A stretch of 64,000 nucleotides of DNA, taken from assembly GCF_000014005.1 (NCBI RefSeq), contig NC_008009.1, forward strand, positions 124,001 to 188,000. Reading direction: 5' to 3'. Positions 57,578-64,000 of this stretch are shown here, piece after piece (position 1 is the stretch's first letter; each line of letters begins with the position of its first letter). The position numbers and the translations under genes are program-made. The stretch is from Candidatus Koribacter versatilis Ellin345. GTDB taxonomy: Bacteria > Acidobacteriota > Terriglobia > Terriglobales > Acidobacteriaceae. A model generated the notes under the pieces. It had not been told where the DNA came from and ran no database searches. It saw only the letters and a program-made list of their open reading frames with translations.

Positions 57578-57607
57578 AGCAGATCCTTCGTCGAACTCGA
57601 TGACAAG
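57578..57607 (-). repeat. Interspersed repeat family 1, degenerate copy G
   Basis: AGCAGATCCTTCGTCGAACT followed by CGATGACAAG. It keeps the ends of the family (GATCCTTCG ... GATGACA) but has lost part of the middle. Confidence 0.45.
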
Positions 57608-57666
57608 TAGCGCTCGTTGTGGCTAAGACGACGGTAGTGGCTTGCCGCTGGCCTCCCCAGGCTGTT

Positions 57667-58140
57667 TTAGAGTCCTCCTCCCCGGATTGCCTGCACTCCC
57701 AGCGCGAGCAAAGAACAACACACAAAAACAAGAGAGCTCACGGCTGTAATTCTCAGGTACTTGCGAAAGACCGGCGCGTTGCGGAGGAGGTTCGGTCTAA
57801 CGAGCAGCAGCAGAGAGGCGATGAAAGCCGGAAGCATCACCAGTGCGAGCGGAAAGAGGAGCGTCGCGGCCAGGCCCAAGATCGAGAGAGTCGTCGAGAA
57901 GAGACAGAGAAATGCGAGCAACTTCAAGTCGAGCGTGGATGTGGAACGTCGGCCGTGTGAGGCAAATTCTTCACAATGCAGGAACGAATAACCGGCGATG
58001 AGGGCCGTGATCGGAAAAACAAGCCAGTTCACCCAACGCGCTGGCGGCGGCAGGGGTCTTGGACCCGAGCTGACGTAAACAGTGAAGGCGATGTAGCAAA
58101 GTGAAGCCGCCACAAGCGCGATGAGAGTTCGCAATCGCAT
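57667..58140 (-). CDS. Small membrane protein of unknown function (157 aa)
   Basis: Four predicted membrane helices: about 5-25, 38-55, 75-100 and 105-125 with a final helix near 135-155. No known domain recognised. AAAGGA is seen 8 bases before the ATG. It is the last gene of the minus-strand run that begins at 59436, with 68 bases to the previous gene. Confidence 0.7.
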   Translation of the reverse strand: MRLRTLIALVAASLCYIAFTVYVSSGPRPLPPPARWVNWLVFPITALIAGYSFLHCEEFASHGRRSTSTLDLKLLAFLCLFSTTLSILGLAATLLFPLALVMLPAFIASLLLLVRPNLLRNAPVFRKYLRITAVSSLVFVCCSLLALGVQAIRGGGL

Positions 58141-58208
58141 TGATCAAATCCTTTCGGTCCAAGAAAGTTCCTATCCTCCTACGTGCTTCGCCGAGCGCGT
58201 GAGGAAAG

Positions 58209-58592
58209 TCACCACGTGCTGGTCACTGCCAACAGCAACCAAACGTTTACGACGATGAGCAGACCATTGGTGATGAGAAGGTCTCTCAGGGGCCCGCTAC
58301 GCGCGGCCATCGCGATGTTGGCGATACAGGCGAGCCCGAGCGCAAGGGGGATTGGAACTCCCAGCGGCTCACTCGTTACCAGGTTGAAAGATTGTGCGAT
58401 CTGCGACAGCGCCAGATACACGAACGATCCGTAACAAAGAATCTGGAGCGACAGAGAGTACTGGTGAAGCCGGGGAACATCCCACGGTTCCATACGAGTG
58501 ACCTTGCGCCTGGCGATCACAATCAGGTACCCGGGAAGCAGAGCGAACACTCCGACCACGATGATCACAATCGCCAGGACAACCACAAGCAT
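58209..58592 (-). CDS. Small membrane protein of unknown function (127 aa)
   Basis: Four predicted helices: about 1-25, 50-68, 78-95 and 105-125. A basic loop RRKVTRMEPWDVPRLHQYS lies between the first two. No recognised family. The gene starts four bases after the stop of the DCC gene, so translational coupling is likely. Confidence 0.7.
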   Translation of the reverse strand: MLVVVLAIVIIVVGVFALLPGYLIVIARRKVTRMEPWDVPRLHQYSLSLQILCYGSFVYLALSQIAQSFNLVTSEPLGVPIPLALGLACIANIAMAARSGPLRDLLITNGLLIVVNVWLLLAVTSTW

Positions 58593-58596
58593 GTAG

Positions 58597-59025
58597 TTAT
58601 TCCAGCCAGCGCGGCTCGCAGCGCGGAGTGAAGGTCCACTGCAACTCTTTCTGCAAACTGTCTGTCGATAGGCCTAACCAGCGGGAAAGTGCGTGGCGGC
58701 TCCCGGAGAAGATCTGGAAGGCCTCGCGTACTTTCGGAGCGAGCCGCGGATCACTTAGACGTATCGACAACTGTCGATATCCGCGCAAGGCCCACAGGCA
58801 CATGAGCCATGCGCCCTCGCCCTGGTAGACGCCGCCTTCGCTGGAAAGGACGATGAGGTCTTCGCGCGATACCTTGGCGAGGTCCGCCGGCAGGAGCCTA
58901 TGGGCATCCGGGCTGCCGGCGGCTACAAAACGGAGTTCGACATAGGCCGGTTGGCGCTCGCACCAGCTTCGGAGACGGGTGCACAACCCGCAAGTTGCGT
59001 CATAGAAGACATAGAGAAAACGCAT
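58597..59025 (-). CDS. DCC-family thiol-disulfide oxidoreductase (DUF393)
   Basis: The protein has 142 residues. The family motif is DATCGLC (Asp9, Cys12 and Cys15; D-x2-C-x2-C) near the N-terminus, followed by a thioredoxin-like pattern (ELRFVAAGSPDAHRL) and the DUF393 C-terminal helices (GEGAWLMCLWALRGYRQL). DCC proteins are predicted disulfide oxidoreductases; their role is largely unknown. Here it lies within a set of small membrane proteins, which suggests a role in membrane thiol chemistry (inference). Confidence 0.86.
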   Translation of the reverse strand: MRFLYVFYDATCGLCTRLRSWCERQPAYVELRFVAAGSPDAHRLLPADLAKVSREDLIVLSSEGGVYQGEGAWLMCLWALRGYRQLSIRLSDPRLAPKVREAFQIFSGSRHALSRWLGLSTDSLQKELQWTFTPRCEPRWLE

Positions 59026-59037
59026 ACGCCACCTCCT

Positions 59038-59436
59038 TCACGCTGCCGGCGGTCTTACGAACTGCTGCGGGGCGACCGGCGGAGGCTCGTAGCGCAACAT
59101 CGCGCGTTTACGCATCTTGGAGAAGATGACGATGTTGGTGAAGTGCATGGCGCCGAGCACGAGCATGACTACGCCCAGCTTCGTGCTGAGCAACTCGATC
59201 ACGGCCTGTACGGAAGTCGGCCGCACTGGCGTTGCGAGGGCCATGAGCACGTAGCCGAGGTTGATGAGATAAAAGCCGACCACGAGCAGGTGGTTCACCG
59301 AGTTCGCCAGTTCCCGGTTGCCGAGGAAGCTGTCGACTAGGAAGATCAGGCCGTTCTTATGCAGTGTCTGTGCGACCCACACGGTGAGGGCCACGCTGAC
59401 GATGAGATAGAGGAGATATGCGGTAACGATGTACAT
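59038..59436 (-). CDS. Small membrane protein of unknown function (132 aa), first gene of the operon
   Basis: Three predicted helices: about 4-25, 45-68 and 78-100, followed by a basic stretch (FSKMRKRAMLRYE) and a Pro-rich end (PPPVAPQQFVRPP). ATG 59436 has GGAGG six bases upstream and was chosen over the longer frame from 59484, which would run through the operator at 59447-59464. It is the promoter-proximal gene controlled by the palindromes. Confidence 0.72.
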   Translation of the reverse strand: MYIVTAYLLYLIVSVALTVWVAQTLHKNGLIFLVDSFLGNRELANSVNHLLVVGFYLINLGYVLMALATPVRPTSVQAVIELLSTKLGVVMLVLGAMHFTNIVIFSKMRKRAMLRYEPPPVAPQQFVRPPAA

Positions 59437-59446
59437 CGGAACCTCC

Positions 59447-59464
59447 TTTTGAACACATTCAAAA
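59447..59464. promoter_or_regulatory. TetR operator 1 before the membrane/DCC operon
   Basis: TTTTGAACACATTCAAAA is a palindrome with centre at 59455/59456. It directly abuts the ribosome-binding site of the gene starting at 59436. Confidence 0.65.
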
Positions 59465-59496
59465 ATAGACTGGCGAATGACCACCCGTCAAGACAA

Positions 59497-59514
59497 TTTT
59501 GAACCTGTTCAAAT
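59497..59514. promoter_or_regulatory. TetR operator 2 before the membrane/DCC operon
   Basis: TTTTGAACCTGTTCAAAT is 50 bases from operator 1, centre to centre. The same half-sites occur at the TetR gene start (56868-56883). Confidence 0.65.
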
Positions 59515-59522
59515 AGAAGAGG

Positions 59523-60266
59523 TTACGACACCTTCACATCCAGCAGCGCCACCCAATATTGCAGCGATTGCAGCGCGAAGCCGCTCAGAATCAGGCAGAT
59601 GCCGAAGACGCCCATGCGGCGTTCAGGAAGGTGATCGGCGTAGTACTCCACGATTGGGCCGAACATAATGACTGCGCCGGTAGCGACGCCCGTCGTAAGA
59701 CCCACGCGAAGAGCGAACAGCCACGCTCCCTCCACGCGATGGGAAACAAAGCTGCAAATCAAGGCGGCGATCAGCCATCCGAAGACGCGGTTAACCGTTC
59801 CCAGGAACTGGCGCCGCGTGAGCCGCGGACGCAGCTGCGGGCTGTAGTCGATGGCCGGCCTCATTCCGCGACTGTAGGCGAATATCTGTCCGACCGTAGT
59901 CAGAACTGCAAACGCCGCGGCGAAAAGCAAGCCGTCTTGCTTATAAAGCCCAATCGCAAATCCAGCGCCGCGGATCAGCGAACAAAGGGCCTCACCCCAC
60001 ACGGGGTAATGCGGTTTCCCCGTCGCAGCGCGATTCAGTTCGAAGGAGATAGTGATCCCGGTGGTGACACCGGCAGCGATACCGAAGATCAGTCCGAGGC
60101 CGAGCCCATAGAAGATGCCGAAAATGACTGAATACGTGACGATCCGGGTCAGCAGTCGAAGCGGGCCGTGTTGTCCGCCGAGGAGATCGTAAGCGAGGTA
60201 CATGCCGCCGAGCAGATCGAGCGTTGTTCCCGCGATGCTGACACTGGCAAGCACGTGGTGATTCAT
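59523..60266 (-). CDS. Multi-pass membrane protein of unknown function (247 aa)
   Basis: About seven predicted helices with a glycine-rich region GLGLGLIFGIAAGVTTGITISFELN (about 52-76) and a second like repeat GLTTGVATGAVIMFGPI (about 190-206). A basic cytosolic loop PRLTRRQFLG lies near 148. No recognised domain. It is nine bases from ridA in the same direction, and its stop is just 9 bases from operator 2, so the end of this transcript overlaps the regulator site. Confidence 0.7.
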   Translation of the reverse strand: MNHHVLASVSIAGTTLDLLGGMYLAYDLLGGQHGPLRLLTRIVTYSVIFGIFYGLGLGLIFGIAAGVTTGITISFELNRAATGKPHYPVWGEALCSLIRGAGFAIGLYKQDGLLFAAAFAVLTTVGQIFAYSRGMRPAIDYSPQLRPRLTRRQFLGTVNRVFGWLIAALICSFVSHRVEGAWLFALRVGLTTGVATGAVIMFGPIVEYYADHLPERRMGVFGICLILSGFALQSLQYWVALLDVKVS

Positions 60267-60275
60267 AGCAAGCAG

Positions 60276-60653
60276 TTAAGCCAGCGCGATGACTTCGATC
60301 TCGACCAATACGTCCTTCGGCAAGCGCGCTACTTCAACGGTCGATCGTGCGGGAGGATTGTCCCGGAAGTACATTCCGTAAACCTCGTTCATTGCCGTGA
60401 ACTCGCTCATGTTCTTCAGGAACACAGTAGTCTTCACCACTTTGGCGACCGAACTGCCCGATGCTTCGAGCATGCCCTGGATGTTGCGCAACACGCGGTC
60501 CGTCTGCGCATGAATATCGCCCTCGACGAGCTGTTGCGTAGCGGGATCCAGCGGTATCTGCCCGGAGAGATAAATGAAGCCGTTCGCACGAATTCCCTGC
60601 GAATACGGCCCAATCGCCTTAGGGCCCTGATTGGTTACGATGACGTCGCGCAT
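60276..60653 (-). CDS. ridA: RidA-family reactive enamine/imine deaminase
   Basis: The protein has 125 residues from ATG 60653, with AGGAGG upstream. GPYSQGIRANGFIYLSGQIPLDP and the catalytic Arg in PPARSTVEVARLPKDVLVEIEVIAL are the RidA signatures. RidA hydrolyses 2-aminoacrylate and other reactive imines from PLP enzymes. Downstream of it on the same transcript is the membrane protein gene at 59523. Confidence 0.92.
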   Translation of the reverse strand: MRDVIVTNQGPKAIGPYSQGIRANGFIYLSGQIPLDPATQQLVEGDIHAQTDRVLRNIQGMLEASGSSVAKVVKTTVFLKNMSEFTAMNEVYGMYFRDNPPARSTVEVARLPKDVLVEIEVIALA

Positions 60654-60680
60654 GCGTCCTCCTGAAACAAACTCCATTTA

Positions 60681-60737
60681 ACCACAGAGGCACAGAGAAT
60701 CCGGCCATGAACCTCTGTGCCTCTGCGTCTCGGTGGT
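60681..60737. repeat. Inverted repeat with ACCACAGAGGCACAGAG arms
   Basis: ACCACAGAGGCACAGAG (60681-60697) is opposed by CTCTGTGCCTCTGCGTCTCG then GTGGT (60713-60737), an imperfect inverted copy with a few extra bases. The dyad occupies most of the gap between rel and ridA. Similar CACAGAGGCACAGAG palindromes are known from many environmental genomes (recalled). Confidence 0.7.
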
Positions 60738-60762
60738 GAATACGGTGTAGGGTAGGTACGAG

Positions 60763-62985
60763 CTAAAGCTTCTGCACGCGCTGTACATCGCGCACACCGG
60801 GGATCTTGCGGATGCCGGTGATCATGCGCTCAAGGTGCTTCAGGTCTTCGATATCGATGATGACATCGATGGTGGCGTGGGCATCGCCGGTGTGGGCTTC
60901 GATATTGCGGATATTGGTGTTGGCGTCGCTGATGATGGAAGTGATCTGCTTCAGCATGCCGGGACGATCATCGCAGAAGACGGTGATCTTGACGGGATAG
61001 CCTGCTTCGCCGGAGCCGCGGTGGGCTTCACGCGCCCACTCCACTGCGATACGACGCTCCGGCTCATAAAGCAAATTGTGGACGTTCGGACAGTTGCGCG
61101 AGTGCACCGCCACGCCCTTGCCGCGGGTCACGTAGCCGACGATCTCTTCCCCACGAATCGGGTTACAACACTTGGCGCGATAGACGAGCAGATCATCGTG
61201 GCCTGTGACCTTGAGGGCTGAACCATCGCTCCCGCCAAACACGCGACGCACAACGCTAGTAAATCCGCCAGACTTTGGCTCATCTTCGCTGGGAGCAGGT
61301 GCCTCCGGATTGATTGCGGGCGCCAATTTCGCAAGGATGCTGCGCGCGGAGAACTTGCCATAGCCAATGCCCGCGAGCAACTCATCGGCCTTACCAAGCC
61401 CGTATTCATTGGCGATCTTCGCCAAATGCTCGTCAGCAATCTCCTTCAGCGGAATGCGATATTTGCGTGCTTCTTTTTCAATAAGCTTGCGTCCGATTTC
61501 AATCGCGCGTTCGCGCTGGTGAACGTTGAGCCAGTGCTTGATCTTCTGCCGTGAGCGCGGCGACTTGACGATGGTGAGCCAATCGCGACTCGGGGTGTGT
61601 CCCGGCTGCGTAAGGATCTCGACGATATCGCCCGACCGCAGCTTGTATCGCAGCGGCACGATACGTCCGTTCACCTTGGCGCCGACGCAGGTGTGCCCGA
61701 CCTCGGTGTGGATGGTGTACGCAAAGTCGAGTGGGGTGGCGTCGCGCGGGAGAATGACGATCTTGCCCTTCGGCGAGAACGTGTAAACCTCTTCGGGGTA
61801 GAGATCGATTTTGAGGCTGGAGAGAAACTCGCCCGGATCCTGCACATCGCGTTGCCACTCCACTACCTGCCGCAGCCAAGCGAGGCGCTGCTCGTCTTTC
61901 GCGGAGATTGGCCCATCTTTGTACTTCCAGTGCGCTGCGATGCCTTCTTCCGCCAGCTTGTGCATCTCTTCGGTGCGGATTTGCACTTCGAAGGGATTGC
62001 CGTTTTCGGCGATCACCGTCGTATGCAACGACTGGTAGAAATTCGGCCGCGGCATCGCGATGAAGTCCTTAATACGGCCGGGCACCGGACGCCAGAGGTT
62101 GTGGATGATTCCGAGGATGGAGTAGCAATCGACGACGCTCTTGGTAATGATGCGCAGGGCGTACATGTCGTACACCTGCTCGACGTCAATGCGCTGGCGA
62201 ATCAACTTCTGATTGATGGAGTAAAGGCGCTTGATCCGGCTGTCTACGCGAGCATCAATGCTGTTCTCTTTAAGCTTCGCGGTAATGACGCCCTTTACCT
62301 GCTCAAGGAACTCTTCGCCCTTCTTACGGCGCGACTCTACGGCTTCCTCAACGCGCTTGTAGCCGATCGGATCGACATAGGGGAACGCAAGGTCTTCCAG
62401 TTCGCCGCGCACGCGGCCCATCCCGAGACGGTGTGCAATGGGCGCATAAATCTCCAGCGTCTCTCGCGCGATCTTTTCCTGCCGCTCCTGTGAGAGGTGC
62501 TGCAAGGTGCGCATATTGTGCAGGCGGTCCGCGAGTTTGATCAGCACCACGCGGATGTCGTCCACCATCGCGAGCACCATCTTTCGGACGTTCTCCGCCT
62601 GCGCTTCTTCGCGTGAGGCGAAATCAATGCGGCTGATTTTGGTTACGCCTTCAACGATGTGCGCAACTTGCTCGCCGAACTGCTCCTGGATTTCCTCGAT
62701 CGTGACGGATGTATCTTCCACAGAGTCGTGCAGCAGTCCGGCTGCGATTGCCGTGGTGTCCAAGCGCATGTCGGCGAGAATGATTCCGACTTCCAACGGA
62801 TGTACGAGGTAGGGTTCGCCGGAGGCACGGGTTTGGCCGGCGTGGTGCTTCTGGGAGAACTCGAAGGCTTTTTTGACGATCTCGATATCGTCTTTAGGAC
62901 GGTTCTGGCGGACGATGTTCAGCAGGTCGCGATACCGCGTGGCTGAGAGAACGTTTGTCGCGATTTGCTGGCGCAGGGTCGCCAT
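60763..62985 (-). CDS. relA/spoT: Bifunctional (p)ppGpp synthetase/hydrolase (Rel/SpoT)
   Basis: The protein has 740 residues. N-terminal HD hydrolase domain with its HDxxED motif HDSVEDT (H86, D87, E90 and D91), then the ppGpp synthetase domain (about 235-350), the TGS domain (about 393-455, VYTFSPKGKIVILPRDATPLDFAY), the zinc-finger-like CCNPIRGEEIVGYVTRGKGVAVHSRNCPN (about 605-635) and a C-terminal ACT domain (about 665-740). With both catalytic sites it would make and degrade the alarmone. Start ATG 62985 with a TATAAT box five bases before. Confidence 0.95.
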   Translation of the reverse strand: MATLRQQIATNVLSATRYRDLLNIVRQNRPKDDIEIVKKAFEFSQKHHAGQTRASGEPYLVHPLEVGIILADMRLDTTAIAAGLLHDSVEDTSVTIEEIQEQFGEQVAHIVEGVTKISRIDFASREEAQAENVRKMVLAMVDDIRVVLIKLADRLHNMRTLQHLSQERQEKIARETLEIYAPIAHRLGMGRVRGELEDLAFPYVDPIGYKRVEEAVESRRKKGEEFLEQVKGVITAKLKENSIDARVDSRIKRLYSINQKLIRQRIDVEQVYDMYALRIITKSVVDCYSILGIIHNLWRPVPGRIKDFIAMPRPNFYQSLHTTVIAENGNPFEVQIRTEEMHKLAEEGIAAHWKYKDGPISAKDEQRLAWLRQVVEWQRDVQDPGEFLSSLKIDLYPEEVYTFSPKGKIVILPRDATPLDFAYTIHTEVGHTCVGAKVNGRIVPLRYKLRSGDIVEILTQPGHTPSRDWLTIVKSPRSRQKIKHWLNVHQRERAIEIGRKLIEKEARKYRIPLKEIADEHLAKIANEYGLGKADELLAGIGYGKFSARSILAKLAPAINPEAPAPSEDEPKSGGFTSVVRRVFGGSDGSALKVTGHDDLLVYRAKCCNPIRGEEIVGYVTRGKGVAVHSRNCPNVHNLLYEPERRIAVEWAREAHRGSGEAGYPVKITVFCDDRPGMLKQITSIISDANTNIRNIEAHTGDAHATIDVIIDIEDLKHLERMITGIRKIPGVRDVQRVQKL

Positions 62986-62990
62986 GGGTC

Positions 62991-62996
62991 ATTATA
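62991..62996 (-). promoter_or_regulatory. Perfect TATAAT box, 5 nt before the rel ATG
   Basis: On the minus strand TATAAT-GACCC-ATG. No SD is present; transcription would start at or near the ATG. Confidence 0.55.
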
Positions 62997-63076
62997 GCTG
63001 CTCACGCGGCTTCGGGCGCGGACAAAGGGTTTCAAGCCTCTCTGTCTCGCGCCCACGCCCTGTTCCGCTGAGTGAA

Positions 63077-64000
63077 CTATGCGACTTCGCGCTTCGGATT
63101 CTGATCAATGGTGATAAGTTCCGTGTCTGTTTTCGGCGATGGATGTTCCGGCAGCTTTCTGTTTCGCGAGCGTTTGAAGGCGTCGCCGATCGAAGCCGAG
63201 GCAAAGAAAATGGAGCCGGCGGTAAGCGGGCCCAGAAGTTTGTGGTTGCCAATGGCGGAAAGCCCCATCGAAGCTATGCATCCGCAGCGTGAGCAGTCGG
63301 GTGCGCCGCCGAGTTGGCACGGCTCGACGTGCGTTTTGAAGTCCGCCGAGATCGTGCGTGTCGTGCGAGCAAAAACGCATTTCTCTGGGGAGTGCGGCGG
63401 CGCGAGAAACGCTTTCAGCATGCCCTCTGGCATGTCCAGCTTGGGATACGACTCACGTAGGTCAAGCAGCGTCTGAATCACGCGCGTTCGCTCGTCAGCG
63501 GTGATGCACTCTACGGAATCCGCACCAATTTGTGGGGTGAAGATACTGAACCATATCTTCTCCGCATTCGGATTCTCCGACCAGAAGTCGAGAAACCCCC
63601 GCAAGTATTCAGCTCGCCGGACCATCGCCCCTGTGATCGTGCAGTGGACGGCCACATGCTGCCCTTCGATGTTGCGCAGCACTCTTTCATATGTCGCGGG
63701 CTTTCGGCGAAGGTCGTGTTCCGGCTGCAAGCCATCGATTGAAACCGTCATGCGCAAACGCGGGAGGGTCGCCCACTGCGTTGGGATCGGCCGAAATGCG
63801 CTGGTCACTACTTGCACGTGAATGCCACGTTCGGCCAACTGCGGCAGAACGATTTCAAGTTCTCGGTAGCGGACCAGCGGATCGCCGCCGACGATCGAAA
63901 GATGAAGCGGCTTATGTTCGTCCACGAGGGAGAGAACCCGGCGAACTAGGTCATCACCTTTGTAATCGGTCAGACTGCGAAGGTTAGTATCTCCGCCAAG
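63077..64000 (-). CDS. Radical SAM protein, 3' part (5' end outside window)
   Basis: The frame is open to the window edge; about 307 residues are visible, and the CxxxCxxC cluster motif must lie beyond. GGDPLV (the usual GGEPL region) near the visible start is the SAM-binding loop. The C-terminal section contains cysteines (PCQLGGAPDCSRCGCIAS) that look like an auxiliary cluster of SPASM/twitch type. The GTG at 63923-63925 is an internal valine, not a start. Function unknown; relatives include peptide maturases and methylases. Confidence 0.8.
   Translation of the reverse strand, partial: LGGDTNLRSLTDYKGDDLVRRVLSLVDEHKPLHLSIVGGDPLVRYRELEIVLPQLAERGIHVQVVTSAFRPIPTQWATLPRLRMTVSIDGLQPEHDLRRKPATYERVLRNIEGQHVAVHCTITGAMVRRAEYLRGFLDFWSENPNAEKIWFSIFTPQIGADSVECITADERTRVIQTLLDLRESYPKLDMPEGMLKAFLAPPHSPEKCVFARTTRTISADFKTHVEPCQLGGAPDCSRCGCIASMGLSAIGNHKLLGPLTAGSIFFASASIGDAFKRSRNRKLPEHPSPKTDTELITIDQNPKREVA

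Noticed and set aside
1-64000. tRNA, rRNA, insertion sequences, integrases or prophage genes
   Set aside because: No T-arm-like GGTTCGAATCC stretches in tRNA context, no transposase, integrase or capsid-like proteins were seen among the intact frames.

Overview
The window is a compact, gene-dense stretch of a G+C-rich Gram-negative chromosome. Gene content and order, the strong matches to acidobacterial-type proteins and the interspersed small palindromes suggest an Acidobacteriota (Terriglobia, formerly subdivision 1) genome, perhaps close to Candidatus Koribacter. This is inference from recall; no search was run. I found no rRNA, tRNA, CRISPR array, transposase or prophage. Almost everything is housekeeping or envelope physiology.

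Layout. 1-8 kb: the end of serA, an M50 protease, rsmD, then a likely operon folC-plsC-glutamine amidotransferase-SDR-secreted protein. 8-15.5 kb: a more accessory part with a repeat-filled gap, a Cys/His mini-finger protein, an F420-reductase-like oxidoreductase, aqpZ, a class V aminotransferase, a TetR regulator divergent from a membrane protein, and two tandem paralogous secreted proteins of unknown function. 15.6-27 kb: valS, nadC, a thioredoxin-like ferredoxin, birA, coaX, an unknown protein, rlmD, a YCII protein and comEC, all on the plus strand. 27-30 kb: a Dyp peroxidase-HAD-DUF2007 operon divergent from tgt. 30-37.4 kb: yajC-secD-secF, then tonB-exbB-exbD-exbD-TPR protein, closed by a clear terminator. 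37.5-39.6 kb: biotin carboxylase and a biotin carrier protein. 39.6-41.2 kb: a hipBA toxin-antitoxin module with a striking operator array. 41-47 kb: a minus-strand envelope-assembly operon lptD-larE-dsbA-like-surA-like. 47-55.8 kb: an RDD protein, an APC transporter, a CPA-type antiporter, a Tat-exported GH127-like hydrolase, rpmB and a divergent glutamine synthetase homologue. 55.8-60.7 kb: an alpha/beta hydrolase, a TetR regulator and a string of small membrane proteins with a DCC thiol-disulfide protein, tied together by a shared palindrome. 60.7-64 kb: a Rel (p)ppGpp synthetase/hydrolase and the 3' part of a radical SAM gene.

Most notable signals. (1) Four ATWCG-N6-CGTAT palindromes at an exact 27-bp period in front of hipB. 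(2) A GAAC-N2-NTTC palindrome shared by the TetR start codon at 56.87 kb and the promoter of the DCC/membrane operon 2.6 kb away, which defines a small putative regulon. (3) A recurring TANNNT box 5-8 nt upstream of start codons with no Shine-Dalgarno sequence, suggesting leaderless transcripts. (4) At least four families of interspersed palindromic repeats. (5) A 177-bp gap before yajC with strong pairing potential. Functions are from reading motifs only; start codons are my choice and are explained where they differ from the longest frame.
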